DNA from: Zoroaster sp. YZ-2022
Taxonomy: Eukaryota; Echinodermata; Asteroidea; Forcipulatida; Zoroasteridae
Length of the DNA stretch: 64,000 nt
Assembly (NCBI GenBank): GCA_029582265.1
Contig: CM055837.1
Coordinates: 19,008,967 to 19,072,966 of the forward strand
Direction: 5' to 3'
In this document: positions 23,142 through 34,177 of the stretch, one piece after another
Layout of the letters: each line of letters opens with the position of its first letter
How positions within the stretch are numbered: position 1 is the first letter of the stretch
The notes under the pieces: generated by a model
The model's input: only the letters and a program-made list of their open reading frames with translations
What the model was told of the DNA's origin: nothing
Database searches by the model: none
Program-made: the position numbers and the translations under genes

Positions 23142-23230
23142 TTAATGTATATCTGGATTTAAAGAAAGTATAAGCATACTCGTACAAGCAGTTTTACCAA
23201 CATGACTAGTGTTGTACTTTCCCGCTAATA

Positions 23231-23979
23231 GCTTTGTAATGACAGTGCTTTGGTATTTTTATTCACAATTAAGACATATTAGTGCCTGTAATATTGTTGT
23301 AATATTAGATTTACGCGATTGTGTGATAGTGAATTCCGCACCAATAAATATCTTGCCGGATATGAGTCGTGCTTGATGAGTAAAAATTGCAGTACTAACT
23401 GAATTTTCTCTGTTGTAATTCTTTTGTGAAAAGTATTTAAAGGAAACTGATGTAGCTCTGAAGAATGACGATGAATTATTTAAATGTTCCTGCGTGCGTG
23501 TCAGGGACGGACTTAAACAAAATGTCTTGGCAAAACAAAGTCGAACCCTAATTGACCTTTAAATGGCACTGCTACCATTGTCTGATTCCCCGCGCGCAAG
23601 TACAATTACAGCGCTAAGTCTCAAGACATAAAAAGGGGCCAGCCTATTTTCCTTCCAGCCTTGGTTTGGTTACGTGGATTTGTATTGCAGAAAACAAGAT
23701 GGCAACACCTTGAAGGTCTACTATTGGCTCATGTTAAAATATACTGGTGCCTTAACTAGCCTATATGTATATGATTTGGCACGGTGATGTTTGACATTAT
23801 AGTGGTTGGGGTGCCAGATATATTATATCAACGCAGTGTTATATTCAGTGTTTAAAATAATAAATCCCTAAGCATTGCGAGATGTAATTGTGTGCATCAC
23901 TTCGTGGGGTATTTAAATGCAGGTTTGGTTCTAACAGATCCGATTGCTGTTTGTCAATCAATCCTTACCGTTGTCATTC
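23231..23979. other. 3' flank of the Popeye gene
   Basis: Probable 3' UTR plus flank. Contains the dispersed ~100-bp repeat (23600-23705; AAGGGGCCAGCCTATTTTCC, AAAACAAGATGGC) also found in intron 2. Confidence 0.5.
23258..23263 (-). terminator. Candidate poly(A) signal of the Popeye gene
   Basis: AATAAA on the minus strand, about 720 bases past the stop codon. In the AT-rich 3' flank this hexamer is expected often by chance, and the flank also carries RepB/F element relics, so the real 3' end could be elsewhere. Confidence 0.2.
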
Positions 23980-24363
23980 TCATACCGAGTCACTGGTGTC
24001 CGGCCTTTGGCGTGTTCTAACGTTCCCCTGACCATACGGCACCTGAAGCGTACTCTCCATATTCTCACTAGTTCCCATGACTGGTATCCCGACGCCGCAC
24101 GCTCCCATCCCGCCGGCTGCCAGGTGACCCCTCAGGTCATGATTCGGCGATGCTTCCTTGGCAACGCTTGGTAACCGGATGTCAGCCCTTGAGCCTCTGT
24201 CGTTCAGATTTCTCTCCGTCAGAAGATAGAGTTTTTTGGTGATGTCGGTGCCGATGACGTTGCTGAAGACTTGTTTTAGGTAGGGTTGGGTTTCTAGAAA
24301 CTGTTTCAGGTTATCACGTTGCCAGCACATGTAACGGCAGTAGGTCGTGGCAGTTAGGGTCAC
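23980..24363 (-). CDS. POPDC: Popeye-domain protein, last coding exon
   Basis: Final coding exon: acceptor ACACACTTAG, then GTG ACC CTA, giving residues 222-348 and a TGA stop. Val222-Thr223 complete the second invariant motif, FQVT (residues 220-223). It continues TLTATTYCRYMCW, then IGTDITKKLYLL, then a RADIRLP stretch resembling the DIRLP segment of POPDC2/3. The last ~60 residues are Gly/Ser/Thr-rich and probably disordered, as in other Popeye tails. The protein ends SDSV, an acidic-x-Val C-terminus that could be a class III PDZ ligand (inference). The total of 348 residues is near the usual family length, with no frameshift or internal stop. A candidate poly(A) signal lies about 720 bases downstream. 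Confidence 0.93.
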   Translation of the reverse strand: MTLTATTYCRYMCWQRDNLKQFLETQPYLKQVFSNVIGTDITKKLYLLTERNLNDRGSRADIRLPSVAKEASPNHDLRGHLAAGGMGACGVGIPVMGTSENMESTLQVPYGQGNVRTRQRPDTSDSV

Positions 24364-27300
24364 CTAAGTGTGTTAAGTGAAAAGAAACAAGTAATTGACA
24401 ATTAGTTAGTATATGCTCTGATACGTCTGGTTGATTCTCATGGTCGAAACGTCGACTATAACAAAATTGTCATTGGCTCCAGGGGTTCAAAATATTATGT
24501 AAACGTTCTCGTGTTTGCCCATTTATGCTTGTGTGCCCCAGTGTTATTAATTAATCTTAATCCCAAATCTCAAATCGTTATTCCAAATCGGAAATTTACA
24601 AGTCTTTTGCCAGACTACAAAGTATACTGGAAGTTTGTACCAGAACAAATTTTTACTATGGCCCATTTCCATCCACTTGATTAGGCCGTTATTATTAAAT
24701 CTGGGATCAACTTCCTTTGGCAGCAAGATCTGCCATTTCACTTTCGTCGTTTAAATCTCAAGTGTCTCAGTTTTATAGAACAAAATTTGCTTCCAGTTTT
24801 TCGGTAGATAATATTTGTACATGGATGTCTTTTTGCCATTGCTCTAACTGTCGGCGTAGTTAATCTGTTGCTTAATGTTGTCTTTTCCGTCCAAACTTGC
24901 TTCAGCGGCCCTCCAGTGGTGTAACGGGGTCGGGGGATGGGGGTGTAACGAGGTATATAATGTTTAGTGGGTTTCTTGTGGTAGGATGGCCTTGTAGAGG
25001 TGCTGGTCACCTGTTCTATCTTACCACTCACTAGCTTTGTTTAACATGACCTTTTGTGTACTTTTCGTTTTTTTACGGTTTGGTTTTATATTTAATTGAT
25101 GTAATCTGATTGCCAGTGTAAAATGTAATAAAATAAAGCCTGGGGTATTTTTAAAGTAAAATATCAGAATTAGTTCTAAAAAACATTAATTCACCCAAAA
25201 ATTGCGAAGTTGAACCATAAATAGATTTATTAGAACTTTTTATTTATGATCCGATTAAGAAAGATCTTTGTTCTGTTCTATCCACACGGAATCAACGCCA
25301 TTTATATTTCTAATATCAAGAGGTATTGACGTAGTGCGACTGGCGTGGCTGTCGTGTTAGCCACAGGCACACAAACATCTGTTGTTATCATCAACAGAAA
25401 TTAATTAGCGATGAGTCCAGCCTTCACTTTTTGGTAAATGATTAACAACGTGTGGCTCTGGCATTAGAATCTGAAGAATTTCGTGTGGGAGCAGGAAGTC
25501 GATGTCGAGCATCAAGTTGACAGACCTTCCTCACGCTGTGGACATCTTTGTTCCATGTTCGCAATAACGATTACAGTGCTGATTATCATTCAATAAACGG
25601 GACCAGACTATTTTCCCTTCCAGCCTCTGTATGGTCATGTAGATTTGCATAGAAGAAAAACAAGATGGCACCCTGCTTAACTGTACAGGTTCCATAAATT
25701 ATAAATGTTCACACTCAAACAATTTTAAACGGTGACATTTAAAATAAATACATGAATATTTATCATTTGAATTTGTTTTAAAGGCAATAAGGTGATCCCA
25801 GGTTTTATTCCTTGACGTGTTTATAACTTTACGTGTTTATAGCATAGCTGACACTATTACTGAGCTCTCAGGTTGAGCTATAGTAGTAGTAATAATAACA
25901 GAAGCGCAAATATCCTAAATGACTACAAATAAATGAGCTCTAAATAGTTCTGTCTTCATAAGTTTTTGGCCGGTGACTCAGACTGACAGATTTCTCGGGT
26001 ACCGTACACTGCGACATGTAACTTCAAAATCCTACACTGCAGATTCACGTGTCTAAACGTGTCTCCCCAACGTTTATACGACATGTGACTTTCCAGCTTC
26101 AAACTTTGATTTGAAGACATTCAAACTCGTTCCAACCTTTGCTTCTCGATCGCGTCTTCTACTAAAAATGTTCGCTTCATTTCCTGTTTTGAACCGTAAT
26201 GAGCAAAACGGCCTTGCCATTTAAGAACCGTCCTAATAAGATGTTGGTTTTAATTAATCATCATGACAATGTTATACATTTGTGTCTTCAGCGGCTTCAA
26301 TTTGAAACCTAAGATCGAGAGAAACCAATGCTAGGAGAGCCAAATTTGAAACCAAATACGAAAGCTGATTAAACCTCCGGTTGTGTGGAACCTCCGTCAA
26401 TGTTGCTCAAAAACAAACCGGCTCAGGGAATCACTGCATCTCCGCTGGACCCGTATCGCGTTTAAACAAACACGAATTGAAGAAGAAATCACAGAGAAAC
26501 ATCCCATATCGCGTTTCCCTCTCCCCGGCTGGCGTTGATGATTGTTTTTTCTACGGCTCCAGGATCTTTCAAAACTTCCTCCATGCCTTGATATGATCGG
26601 GAAATGGAGGCAGATTTGATTGTCCAAAATGCACTATACAAAAATACTGAATGTGTGTGATGAGGCAGAAGGCGCCACGTATTGAAGCTCAAGATTGGAA
26701 AATATGATAATTGCTCAATCTATGATTTTTTTTTCTCAAAAGTCTTTCCTTGACTCAAAGATATCTAATTTTCTTACGTGTGTAAAGGGAGTGTACACCA
26801 TTTTGGAAATACCCAAAAAGAAACCGAGAATTATTATGTAAAAGGTTCTTATTTTGGACGTAGTTTCTACACGCATAATGTGTCAAACTTGCAGCGCATT
26901 TTCTAGGTCGGGTCAAATTTTGTTGACCCAAATCCGAGTCCAAAATGGTCTTGTCCTTTCTGGTTCTATTGCAAGGTCTTAATAATACGGACTGATATCC
27001 CAGATGAGATAACTGGCATTTTTTCTTACTTTACCGACTAGTATTCTTTATTGTCTATTTTTCCCATGTGATTAGTTATTAAACGAATTCATGTCATAGT
27101 GATCCAATGATATTTATAAAACTTGGACGGATAAAGAAATCCGTACTTCGAGAATGTTAAGTGTGTGTGGTATTCATGACTAGAATAGCCATAGTTGCAA
27201 ACACGTCCCCACCGTCTACCTTGTTCCCACACTAGACCCTGGAAGGCAAAGTGTTTTATGTTATGGTGATTGGTTATTGCAGTTGGTCTAGTCCCCTGAT

Positions 27301-28592
27301 CACCACACAGTGCATGGTACCCTTTCCTGGGTGATATACCCATGTGATAGATCACAATGGGAACGAGGTTTCATTAGTTGTATCATGATAAAGACAGTTG
27401 CTTATAAGACGGCATCCGGTAATCTTATGGCGGCCGATGCGACATACATGACACGCGAGCTGATAGCATGCATGGCCTTTATTTATTGCACTAATAATGT
27501 TCTTAACGGCTGCAACCAGATGCTGTAAGATACCAAGTCTAACGCCCTTTGAGTGATTTACCCTTGTTCTGTGCTTATTTATTTAGCAAAACTAAATTTA
27601 CACAATGTGTTTTGTCGTAGAGCAGCCATCTTGGGTTTAAAAGATGAAGAGAAATCAATATGGCGGCTCAATTTCAAATTAGACTATGGCAGAACAGTGA
27701 ATTTTACATTGTGGTTTTAATCGGAGAACCAGACAAAAATAAATCAATGTAATAAATTTAGTTTTTCTTCCACGGCATACTTTTTCACAAAGCGTTAATA
27801 ATAATATGCAAAAATTTATAGTATTCATGATTCCGTCTGCTCTTTTATACTTTTATACTTTTGTAATTTAAATTGCAGCCCAATTTCTTTGATTTTCCTT
27901 TCATGTATCAGCAATAGTCTAGACTGCAACTTGACTTGTTCTTACACACGTACATATCTAAAGAAAAATGGCAAATGTGTATACTGGATTTTGTGCTGAA
28001 AGTTCTCGGCGACATTTCTTTGAAGAAGGGCGGATCAGATAATGTCATCTGACTTGTTCCACTTCGTAACACACAAAATCAATGATTCTCTTAATGTAAC
28101 GGAGCGGCATCCAAAACACATTCGAAACTTATTCACTGTCCTCGATCAACATAAGTCAATAATTTTCCTTGCCTGAGTGGACTCTTCATTTCAAGAAATC
28201 GATTGAGCAGTGCATTCATTACTTATCGTTGTGTATAATACGTCTGACTTTTAATGTTGAACGTTGTTATTCCCACAACATAAACATTAGTGAAACGTTT
28301 TTATACCGATCGATTTTAAAATAAAATTTGTGTATAGGTAAATGAAGGTTCCTCGTAGAGGTAACATTTTTTCCATTGTACCAACATAAATGTAGCCACT
28401 AACAATTCAAGGTTCATTTGGCTTGAGCATGGAAAACATATCTTTATTTGTGTTCTGTATACGTCATTGGTGTAATTAGATTAAAGGGAAGGTAAACATT
28501 GTTTTTCATTTCAACTCTCTTGTTTAACAAGTTTTTGAGAAAACGACGAAAAAACTGCGTTTGGTAACACTTTAAATTTGACATAACTATTC

Positions 28593-28930
28593 TAGTGCTG
28601 GGAGTTACCGGTTAGTTTGCTAACCGTTTAACCGAATCTTTCACAGTCGAATAACCGGTTAACCGAATCTTTCACAGTCGAATAACCAGTTAACCGAAAG
28701 TTGGCACCTGACGGCCACACAAACTAGATCGTCGGCAAATGGCACAATGTGTATACATTTTAAATCAAAAAGCATTATTAATAAACTTCCCACAATGATT
28801 GTTTAATAATCAATGCGGCAAAAAAGAAAGTCTAGAGCAACAAAATGGACGGCAATTTCGGTTAGCCGGTTAGCTATATATAAACGGTTAGTGCAGTTTC
28901 GGTCGGTTCCGGTTAACCCTCTCAGCACGA
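28593..28930. mobile_element. hAT-type MITE (TAGTGCTG ends), 8-bp TSD
   Basis: Ends TAGTGCTGGGAG and the reverse complement of CTCTCAGCACGA. Flanks AACTATTC (28585-28592) and AACTATTT (28931-28938) match at 7 of 8. The interior is full of CGGTTAACCG-type words. Confidence 0.8.
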
Positions 28931-29039
28931 AACTATTTTTTTTCTCTTAGATGAAAGCACTTCAGATGGAATAATTTCTCAGGGTGGTTAATACTTGTAC
29001 CAAATTTACACCTAGTAAGCTTTTAGATAATAATTCAGT

Positions 29040-29188
29040 AAAGCGTACAAGGTTTGCATGGTGGAAAGTGATAATTATTAACACCATAATCTCTCTTGAG
29101 TTGTGTGTTTCTGAGAAGAACCTGTACGTTAATTCGACGTTTCGGTTAGTACGCTCTGACCGTCTCCAGGAGAAACTTAATACGTTTA
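29040..29188 (-). mobile_element. Penelope-type tail relic with hammerhead-like hairpin
   Basis: On the minus strand it has CTCCTGGAGAC, GGTCAG, AGCGTA, CTAACC, GAAACGTCGAATTAACG, then GGTTCTTCTCAGAAAC and CACCATGCAAACC. These are the same blocks, in the same order, as the tail at 2035-2330. The hairpin pair A-T in the first copy is G-C here. Confidence 0.5.
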
Positions 29189-29232
29189 TTTGATAATCTG
29201 GTCATTACCGATGTTGTATCTTCCTTTTAACA

Positions 29233-29307
29233 GCAAAGAGCTGCTTATTAGTTTGTAGAGCGCTTGTACTGGGTTTGAGAGGTCCCAGGTTTGAATCACG
29301 CACCAGC
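29233..29307 (+). repeat. Degenerate tRNA-like (SINE head) sequence
   Basis: TTAGTTTGTAGAGCGC resembles a tRNA D-arm/A box, and GGTTTGAATCACGCACC resembles a T-arm/B box. The cloverleaf is not intact. It sits in intron 2, about 30 bp from exon 2. Probably a relic of a tRNA-derived SINE, not a functional tRNA. Confidence 0.4.
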
Positions 29308-29335
29308 CAAAATAATTACAATTTATTTGTCTCAC

Positions 29336-29447
29336 CTGGAAAGTGACAGTCGTGTCATTCTGGCTGAAAGATTCCCACTCCGGTGAGTCTAAAAACTGTT
29401 TCTCCTGGATATTGTGAAGAAAATCCCCATCAGAAAATACTTTTACT
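29336..29447 (-). CDS. POPDC: Popeye-domain protein, coding exon 2
   Basis: Internal exon of 112 bases that completes split codon 184 (Lys) and encodes residues 185-221. The acceptor is CTCTTTATTGTAG and the donor is TTCCAG|GTGAGA, leaving phase 0. It starts VKVFSDGDFLHNI and carries DSPEW (DSPE = residues 204-207), one of the two invariant Popeye motifs that form the cAMP phosphate-binding cassette. The exon ends with Phe220-Gln221, the first half of the second motif. Joined to exon 1 it reads GK-VKVFSDG, as expected for the family. A degenerate tRNA-like sequence starts about 30 bases past the donor in the intron. Phase, motifs and both splice sites agree, so I am confident of the boundaries. 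Confidence 0.93.
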
Positions 29448-32400
29448 CTACAATAAAGAGATAGGAATGAAAATGATAGTATATTTCTGAAATACATTAC
29501 CTCTGGATATATAAATTGTTGTAAAACCAACGATTTGGTATGTGATTATCGGATATGTCTATATCCTTTCAGATAGCCATGGATATGTCTACCTTATCGG
29601 ATAGCCATTTATGCCTATGTCCAGCTGATCGTAGATCTATGTACTTGGATTATGACACAAAAAACTATTAACAACTGCTTTTTTAATTCTTAAAAAAAAA
29701 TCATCAAATTGGATGCGAACCTCTTTCAAAAATTTTTTTTTAACGGCGAGCTTGAGATGTTTCAGGTATAAATACATTCTTATAGAAGGTAATTTGTTTG
29801 GTTTTTACCAAAATTTTAAAGTTAACAAGACAATTTTACAATTTTTGTTGCATGGGGGAATTCCTTAGTATATTGGCTACGTGCATTTCTAGTAACCCTT
29901 CTGGCAATTCTTAGATCGGCTACATGCAGAGCCTCATGAAGAATGGTTATCAGATAGATAATTGGGTCATGCTGTATCGTTAAACAACACAGAAACAATC
30001 AATAAATCAATTCAATTACGTTATATGAGGAATCGTGTTTGCAAATACAGTAGAACGCCATGTTCAATAGCCTCCGACCTATCGCACGAAAAAGCAAACA
30101 AGACATCCAAAAACTGCTACACAAACTTCCATATTATGGGTTGTCTTATAGGGGTGTGGCTAAGTCACAAACGGCGATTGGTCAGTTAAACAAAAAGTGC
30201 ACGCGACCTTCTCGCGCCATTTTCAAGAACCCATGCTTATATTCTCAAATGCTCGCACTGCACGACACACAGGCATTGAAACCTCATCACGGCCGTAAGA
30301 TTTTGACCTTAAAAGGAGTTGTCGTGATTTGCCTACATACACGGGCGAAATGGTTTTCAAACATGAGCTCCCCCAGAAGTTGTTAAAGCTTCGCCACGTA
30401 ATAATGTTAGTAGGAATTTCAACAGTGAGGCAGAAGTTATTTAAAAAGGGCGGGAATTCCTGCTTGCGGTCTGTTGTTGGCATGTTGATGGGCCCGCTCA
30501 TCGCATCGCCTGTGTTTTATATTACATTCCTGAATTCGTAGACTTAGCGTAATTAACAAGGATGGAAAACAGCTTTCCGTCAATGATATTTGGATGTATT
30601 CAGAGACCACAGTTAAAAGCTAAAAAGTCAGTTGGTAATTGGTATCAAACATCCCTTGAAATATTTGTCTGTGATGCTATCATTTTAGTACAGTTAATAA
30701 AATTATTTCGCAAATTAATTTCTGTCCTTGGCGGAGACATAAATTCCTCGTTAGAATAAATACGAAAAATCTTAATCAATTTTAAACTATTTTCTTATTA
30801 ACACAATGAAATAAGCCAAAACATTTACAGATCGATTACCGCACATATCTTGTTTCTTATAAAGTATGCATGCATTTACAGGTATCTTATCAATGGTGTA
30901 TGCTGAAAATAAGGCTAGGTTCAGTAATCACTGTATTTTGCTCCTCTCATCCAGTTGAGCTGTCTCCTCAGGTTTTATTGGACGATGTTGGCAAAATCTT
31001 AGTCAGAATTGAAGTTGTATAATCCGAGGTCAATAGTTTAAGTATGGATAACACCTCACAGTGATCTGAAAATATCTGATGCAGTACCGTATATTTTACG
31101 TGGATAAGTTCAAGCCAGCATTTTATTCCGAAGCCTGGGGACATTGTCAAAGTTTATTGCATCTTACATCGATCTCCAAAGTAAGAATCTCAGTTAAAAT
31201 CCTGAGTAAGGTATAACTTGCTTTTGACTATTGATTTGAGTTAATTCTCAGTAAGAACAAACAACAAACAATGCAAACCAAATTAGAAATGATTTAAAAC
31301 TTTGGTAACCCTAATTCCCCAAATTGAATACACTGTTGCAACCTCTGATGTATAGGAAATACTCAAATAGGCCAATACAAATATTTCCTACATATCTTTG
31401 CCCCAAATAAAACCATTGTTGTCTGTCTCTTTGCTAAAAATAGATGGATCTACAGTTTCTGGTCAGAGATGAACTTCAAAAACGATATTCGGTGTCGCAT
31501 TTTTGTTTATACCGTAAATGTATATGACTCGAATCTTCTCTTCACGATACAATAGCGCAGGATTATTTTACACAAAAAGGTAAAGCGGCTGTAGTATGCG
31601 ATATGCCTTCAATACTACTATTCAAAAACAAAGCCCAACCTTCATTCAGAACAGAATTGCAACTTCGAAAGCAACTTGAAATGTAAGCTCGGTATTTTCC
31701 CCCAAAGCACCGACGCGGCCAGGTATGGGGTCTCGGGGTGATACCCGCGGAGACCAGAACGGATACAGGGGACTTTTGGGATCGTATAAAAAAGTCTTTC
31801 TGGGAACAAAGTGGTTCTCTGTTTTTAAGTCAAAAACGTTGTCTCAAAACCTTTTAGTATTTTTCATGGGCTCCGTAACCGGAGGTCGGAACAGGAAATT
31901 AGACAATGAATAGGCCTGCACAGAACGAGAGAGAGCATATAAACAAAGCGTCTGGGAATTGGAACCTGGTAAATGATATCTAAATGGTCAAGAAGAATAA
32001 GTAAGATCAATCGACCATATCCTAAATTACTGCCTTTATTTTTGTGTGCCTATTGTCGTAGATAAGACCGTATTCACTGTGCGTGTTTACCACAGACGAA
32101 ACGTAAGACGTGTTTGTAATTGAAGCAAAAACGTCTGGAAATTTAAAGCCGTCTTTTGTTGACGATGAACTAAAGGTAACGAATAGAAGCAATAACTAAT
32201 AGAAATGATATTAGCCATGCAAGGCACGCTAATCTTTCCCTCAGAAGAATTCGATTTGTCTAATTTGTTTGGAGTGCTACCTAAACAAATAAATGAGGTT
32301 TTCTCTTCCTGCACTTAGCTTTTGCTGTTATTTTTGGGAGAAAATTTGAGCAGCTAATGGGAGGGGGGGGGGGGGTCAAAACTGGAAATTCCCCACAGTA

Positions 32401-32956
32401 AATTCTTGATCTGGAACAGCACGTGTATGTTTAGCTGCTTTAGAAACGTTTTCTAATTCTGCAGACATGGTGAGTGACTTTGTTTATTTTAATCCTAAAA
32501 AGGATTGCTGCATGTCAGCCGTTGTGATGTGGTGTCGAGTTGGCATTGTCGTACTTTCCTTGAGTGGCCTGGCAATTGTAGTGGCCTGCGAGGCCACTGC
32601 AATCCATGTAATGGTATACGGCTGTTTAATGTACAATCCATGTAATGTATACGGCTGTTTAATGTACTAAACAATTGTTATAAACATAAACATTGGCTCC
32701 CACTTTTAACTAACATGTACATTGAAGCCGTAAATCACTGTAACAAAATAATGACTGCTGTACAGTGAACAGTTTTGTGGACGCGTGAGATTCATTACAG
32801 TGCTGTTGCCCTATATAAAGCTTTATCGTTTATAATATTAATAATGTCATCAATTAGGCAGGTCAAATAAGCATCTGGGGTCGATCACCCTGAGAACGAG
32901 GTCGAGTGGCTGTGGGTGAAGGTCACGCAGTTTTTTTTCCGGTATGTTAAACTTAC
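29448..32956 (-). other. Intron 1 of the Popeye gene
   Basis: Intron of 3,509 bases bounded by GTAAGT and TTGTAG. It contains a RepB copy (~30588-30905), a G-rich run near 32361-32376, and unassigned AT-rich sequence. No other coding exon is recognisable on either strand. Confidence 0.75.
30588..30905 (+). mobile_element. RepB copy in intron 1
   Basis: TTGGTATCAAACATCCCTTG, AAATTCCTCGTTAGAATAAA, GAAATAAGCCAAAACATTTA, GCATGCATTTACAGGTATC, TTATCAATGGTGTATGC. Confidence 0.65.
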
Positions 32957-33507
32957 TTTCCAAAGATGATGATGGAAAGTCTGTTGCATGGTGTCCTCCC
33001 CTGCTCAGCATAATGTTCCCCAATCTTCAAGGAAACGGTCTTCCCAATATGACACAAGTCCCTGTAGACGCTTCGCGGCACCTGGAACGGCTTAAAGACG
33101 GCATTGTACAAGTCCCTCTCTTCTCTGGTGAACTGGACGGGTCTGACCTGGTACCCAAGGTACCCAGCGTGGCAGACGTTTAAAAGGCAAAAGACTAGGT
33201 TCCAGGCGAAGATGTCCATGGCACATATATAGAGCAACCCCCACAGGGACAGCGTCATGAAGCCAAAACTGAGGAAGGCGTGCATGACAAACATGGCGGC
33301 GAAGCCGTTCGATGGGGCGAGGTAGCCAAGAACGAACAGGAGACAGGCTGCCTGGAAGACAACGCTCTGTATGGGCTCCCACACGGCGCAGCCAGGCCCA
33401 GGCGGGACGGCATCCGTAGTAGCCGGTGAAGCACCTGTCCACGGAGCTGTTGTTGGGTTGAAAGCGCCATCGAGGGTCGGAATTGTTGACCCAGCGAGTA
33501 GCAACAT
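32957..33507 (-). CDS. POPDC: Popeye-domain protein (POPDC2/3-like), coding exon 1
   Basis: First coding exon of a Popeye-domain protein, a family of cAMP-binding three-pass membrane proteins of muscle and epithelia. It encodes residues 1-183 and two bases of codon 184. Residues 1-40 are a Pro/Thr/Ala-rich N-terminus without an Asn-X-Ser/Thr site. Three hydrophobic segments lie near 48-64, 68-92 and 98-118; the last contains MDIFAWNLVF and is followed by GYQVRPVQF, which fits the POPDC2/3 branch better than BVES. The Popeye domain begins near residue 125 (REERDLYNAVFKPFQVPRSV). The exon ends GGAAA|GTAAGT, a consensus donor, leaving phase 2. The chosen ATG has A at -3 and an in-frame TGA 18 bases upstream, so it is the first Met unless an unseen 5' exon splices in. 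A CAGCTG E-box (33534-33539) lies just upstream, compatible with muscle expression but not proof. The family assignment comes from remembered motifs; the orthologue is inferred. Confidence 0.93.
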
Positions 33508-33974
33508 CTTGTTTTTTATTGTTCAAGAGTTAACAGCTGCCTTGGTGATCACAATCTCAACCAATGTTTAAAAAGTCCAGAAGTACAATCTGTGATCAAT
33601 TAAAGAGGAAAAAAGAAGGTATAAGTACAGCGTCGCTATAACAACAATAAACCCACTAAGACAATCATTGTTATGCTGAGAATGACTTTGGTTCACATAT
33701 TGTTAAGTTTATTAAAGTATTATTTTTAGTATTAGTTTAAGTATGCTGAGTTCATATCACAATAACAATATATTCATATTAAAAAAGTTCAGTGAGTCTT
33801 GGAAATAATATCTGTTTTGTATTCAAATTCAGTACAACGCCCCTTTGTCTCTACAACGAACATCGAATATCCACAACTTTTCAGGTAATTATTCAGCCAT
33901 TTAAAGATTGGATTGGTGTAAATGATTAATGTATGCAAGCGTGCGCACATGCCTGATATGAGGCAGAAGTGAGT
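33508..33974. other. 5' flank of the Popeye gene
   Basis: Upstream region with an E-box CAGCTG at 33534-33539 and AT-rich sequence beyond. No TATA box or initiator can be assigned with confidence. Confidence 0.4.
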
Positions 33975-33982
33975 ACTGTACC

Positions 33983-34158
33983 CATGCACGGATTACCGCA
34001 CGGGCAAACTGGGCACGTGCCCCGGGCCCAGGAGCCAATAGGGGCCCTTGGTTTTCCACAAAAAAAAAAAAAAAGCATAGTACTAGTAGTATTATGCGCG
34101 TGTATGGGCCCGTGGTGAATTTGTGCCCAGGGCCTGTGCTCATGATGATCCGTCCATG
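33983..34158. mobile_element. hAT-type MITE (CATGCACGGAT ends), 8-bp TSD
   Basis: Ends CATGCACGGATTA and the reverse complement of TGATCCGTCCATG (with indels), flanked by perfect 8-bp ACTGTACC (33975-33982 and 34159-34166). 176 bp, with a GC-rich interior (GGGCACGTGCCCCGGGCCC) and an A run. Confidence 0.82.
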
Positions 34159-34177
34159 ACTGTACCAGCTGTTCTTA

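Larger units (their letters stand above)
22541..23230. mobile_element. RepB copy split by RepA and element F
   Basis: Left part has TTTCCACGTTAGAATGAATA and CTGAATGCATTTTCG. After the two inserted elements, RepB resumes TTAATGTATATCTGGATTT, AAGCATACTCGTACAAGCAG. The inserts occupy the TTAA of the RepB word CCCTTTAATGTATATC or one close to it. Confidence 0.6.
28481..29230 (+). mobile_element. RepJ element with nested insertions, intron 2
   Basis: Starts TTAAAGGGAAGGTAAACATT and ends ATTACCGATGTTGTATCTTC then CTTTTAA. Compared with the uninterrupted copy at 43841-44151, it carries a hAT-type MITE (28593-28930) and a Penelope-type tail relic (~29040-29188). Confidence 0.7.
24364..29335 (-). other. 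Intron 2 of the Popeye gene
   Basis: Intron of 4,972 bases bounded by GTGAGA and ACTTAG. It holds a RepJ element (28481-29230) with a hAT-type MITE inside it, a Penelope-type tail relic (~29040-29188), a tRNA-like relic (29233-29307), and a ~100-bp dispersed repeat (25590-25675) that recurs downstream of the gene (23600-23705) on the same strand. An unrecognised open stretch (~24738-25015, minus) has no ATG and no family I know. The rest is AT-rich and unremarkable. Confidence 0.8.

Noticed and set aside
24738..25031. Intronic minus-strand frame as an alternative Popeye exon
   Set aside because: It lacks an ATG, has no similarity to Popeye sequence, and exon 2 joins exon 3 in phase with the conserved FQVT motif across the junction.
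33092..33571. Other-frame open stretches over Popeye exon 1
   Set aside because: They overlap the real exon and lack family features; the exon is GC-rich, which opens the other frames.
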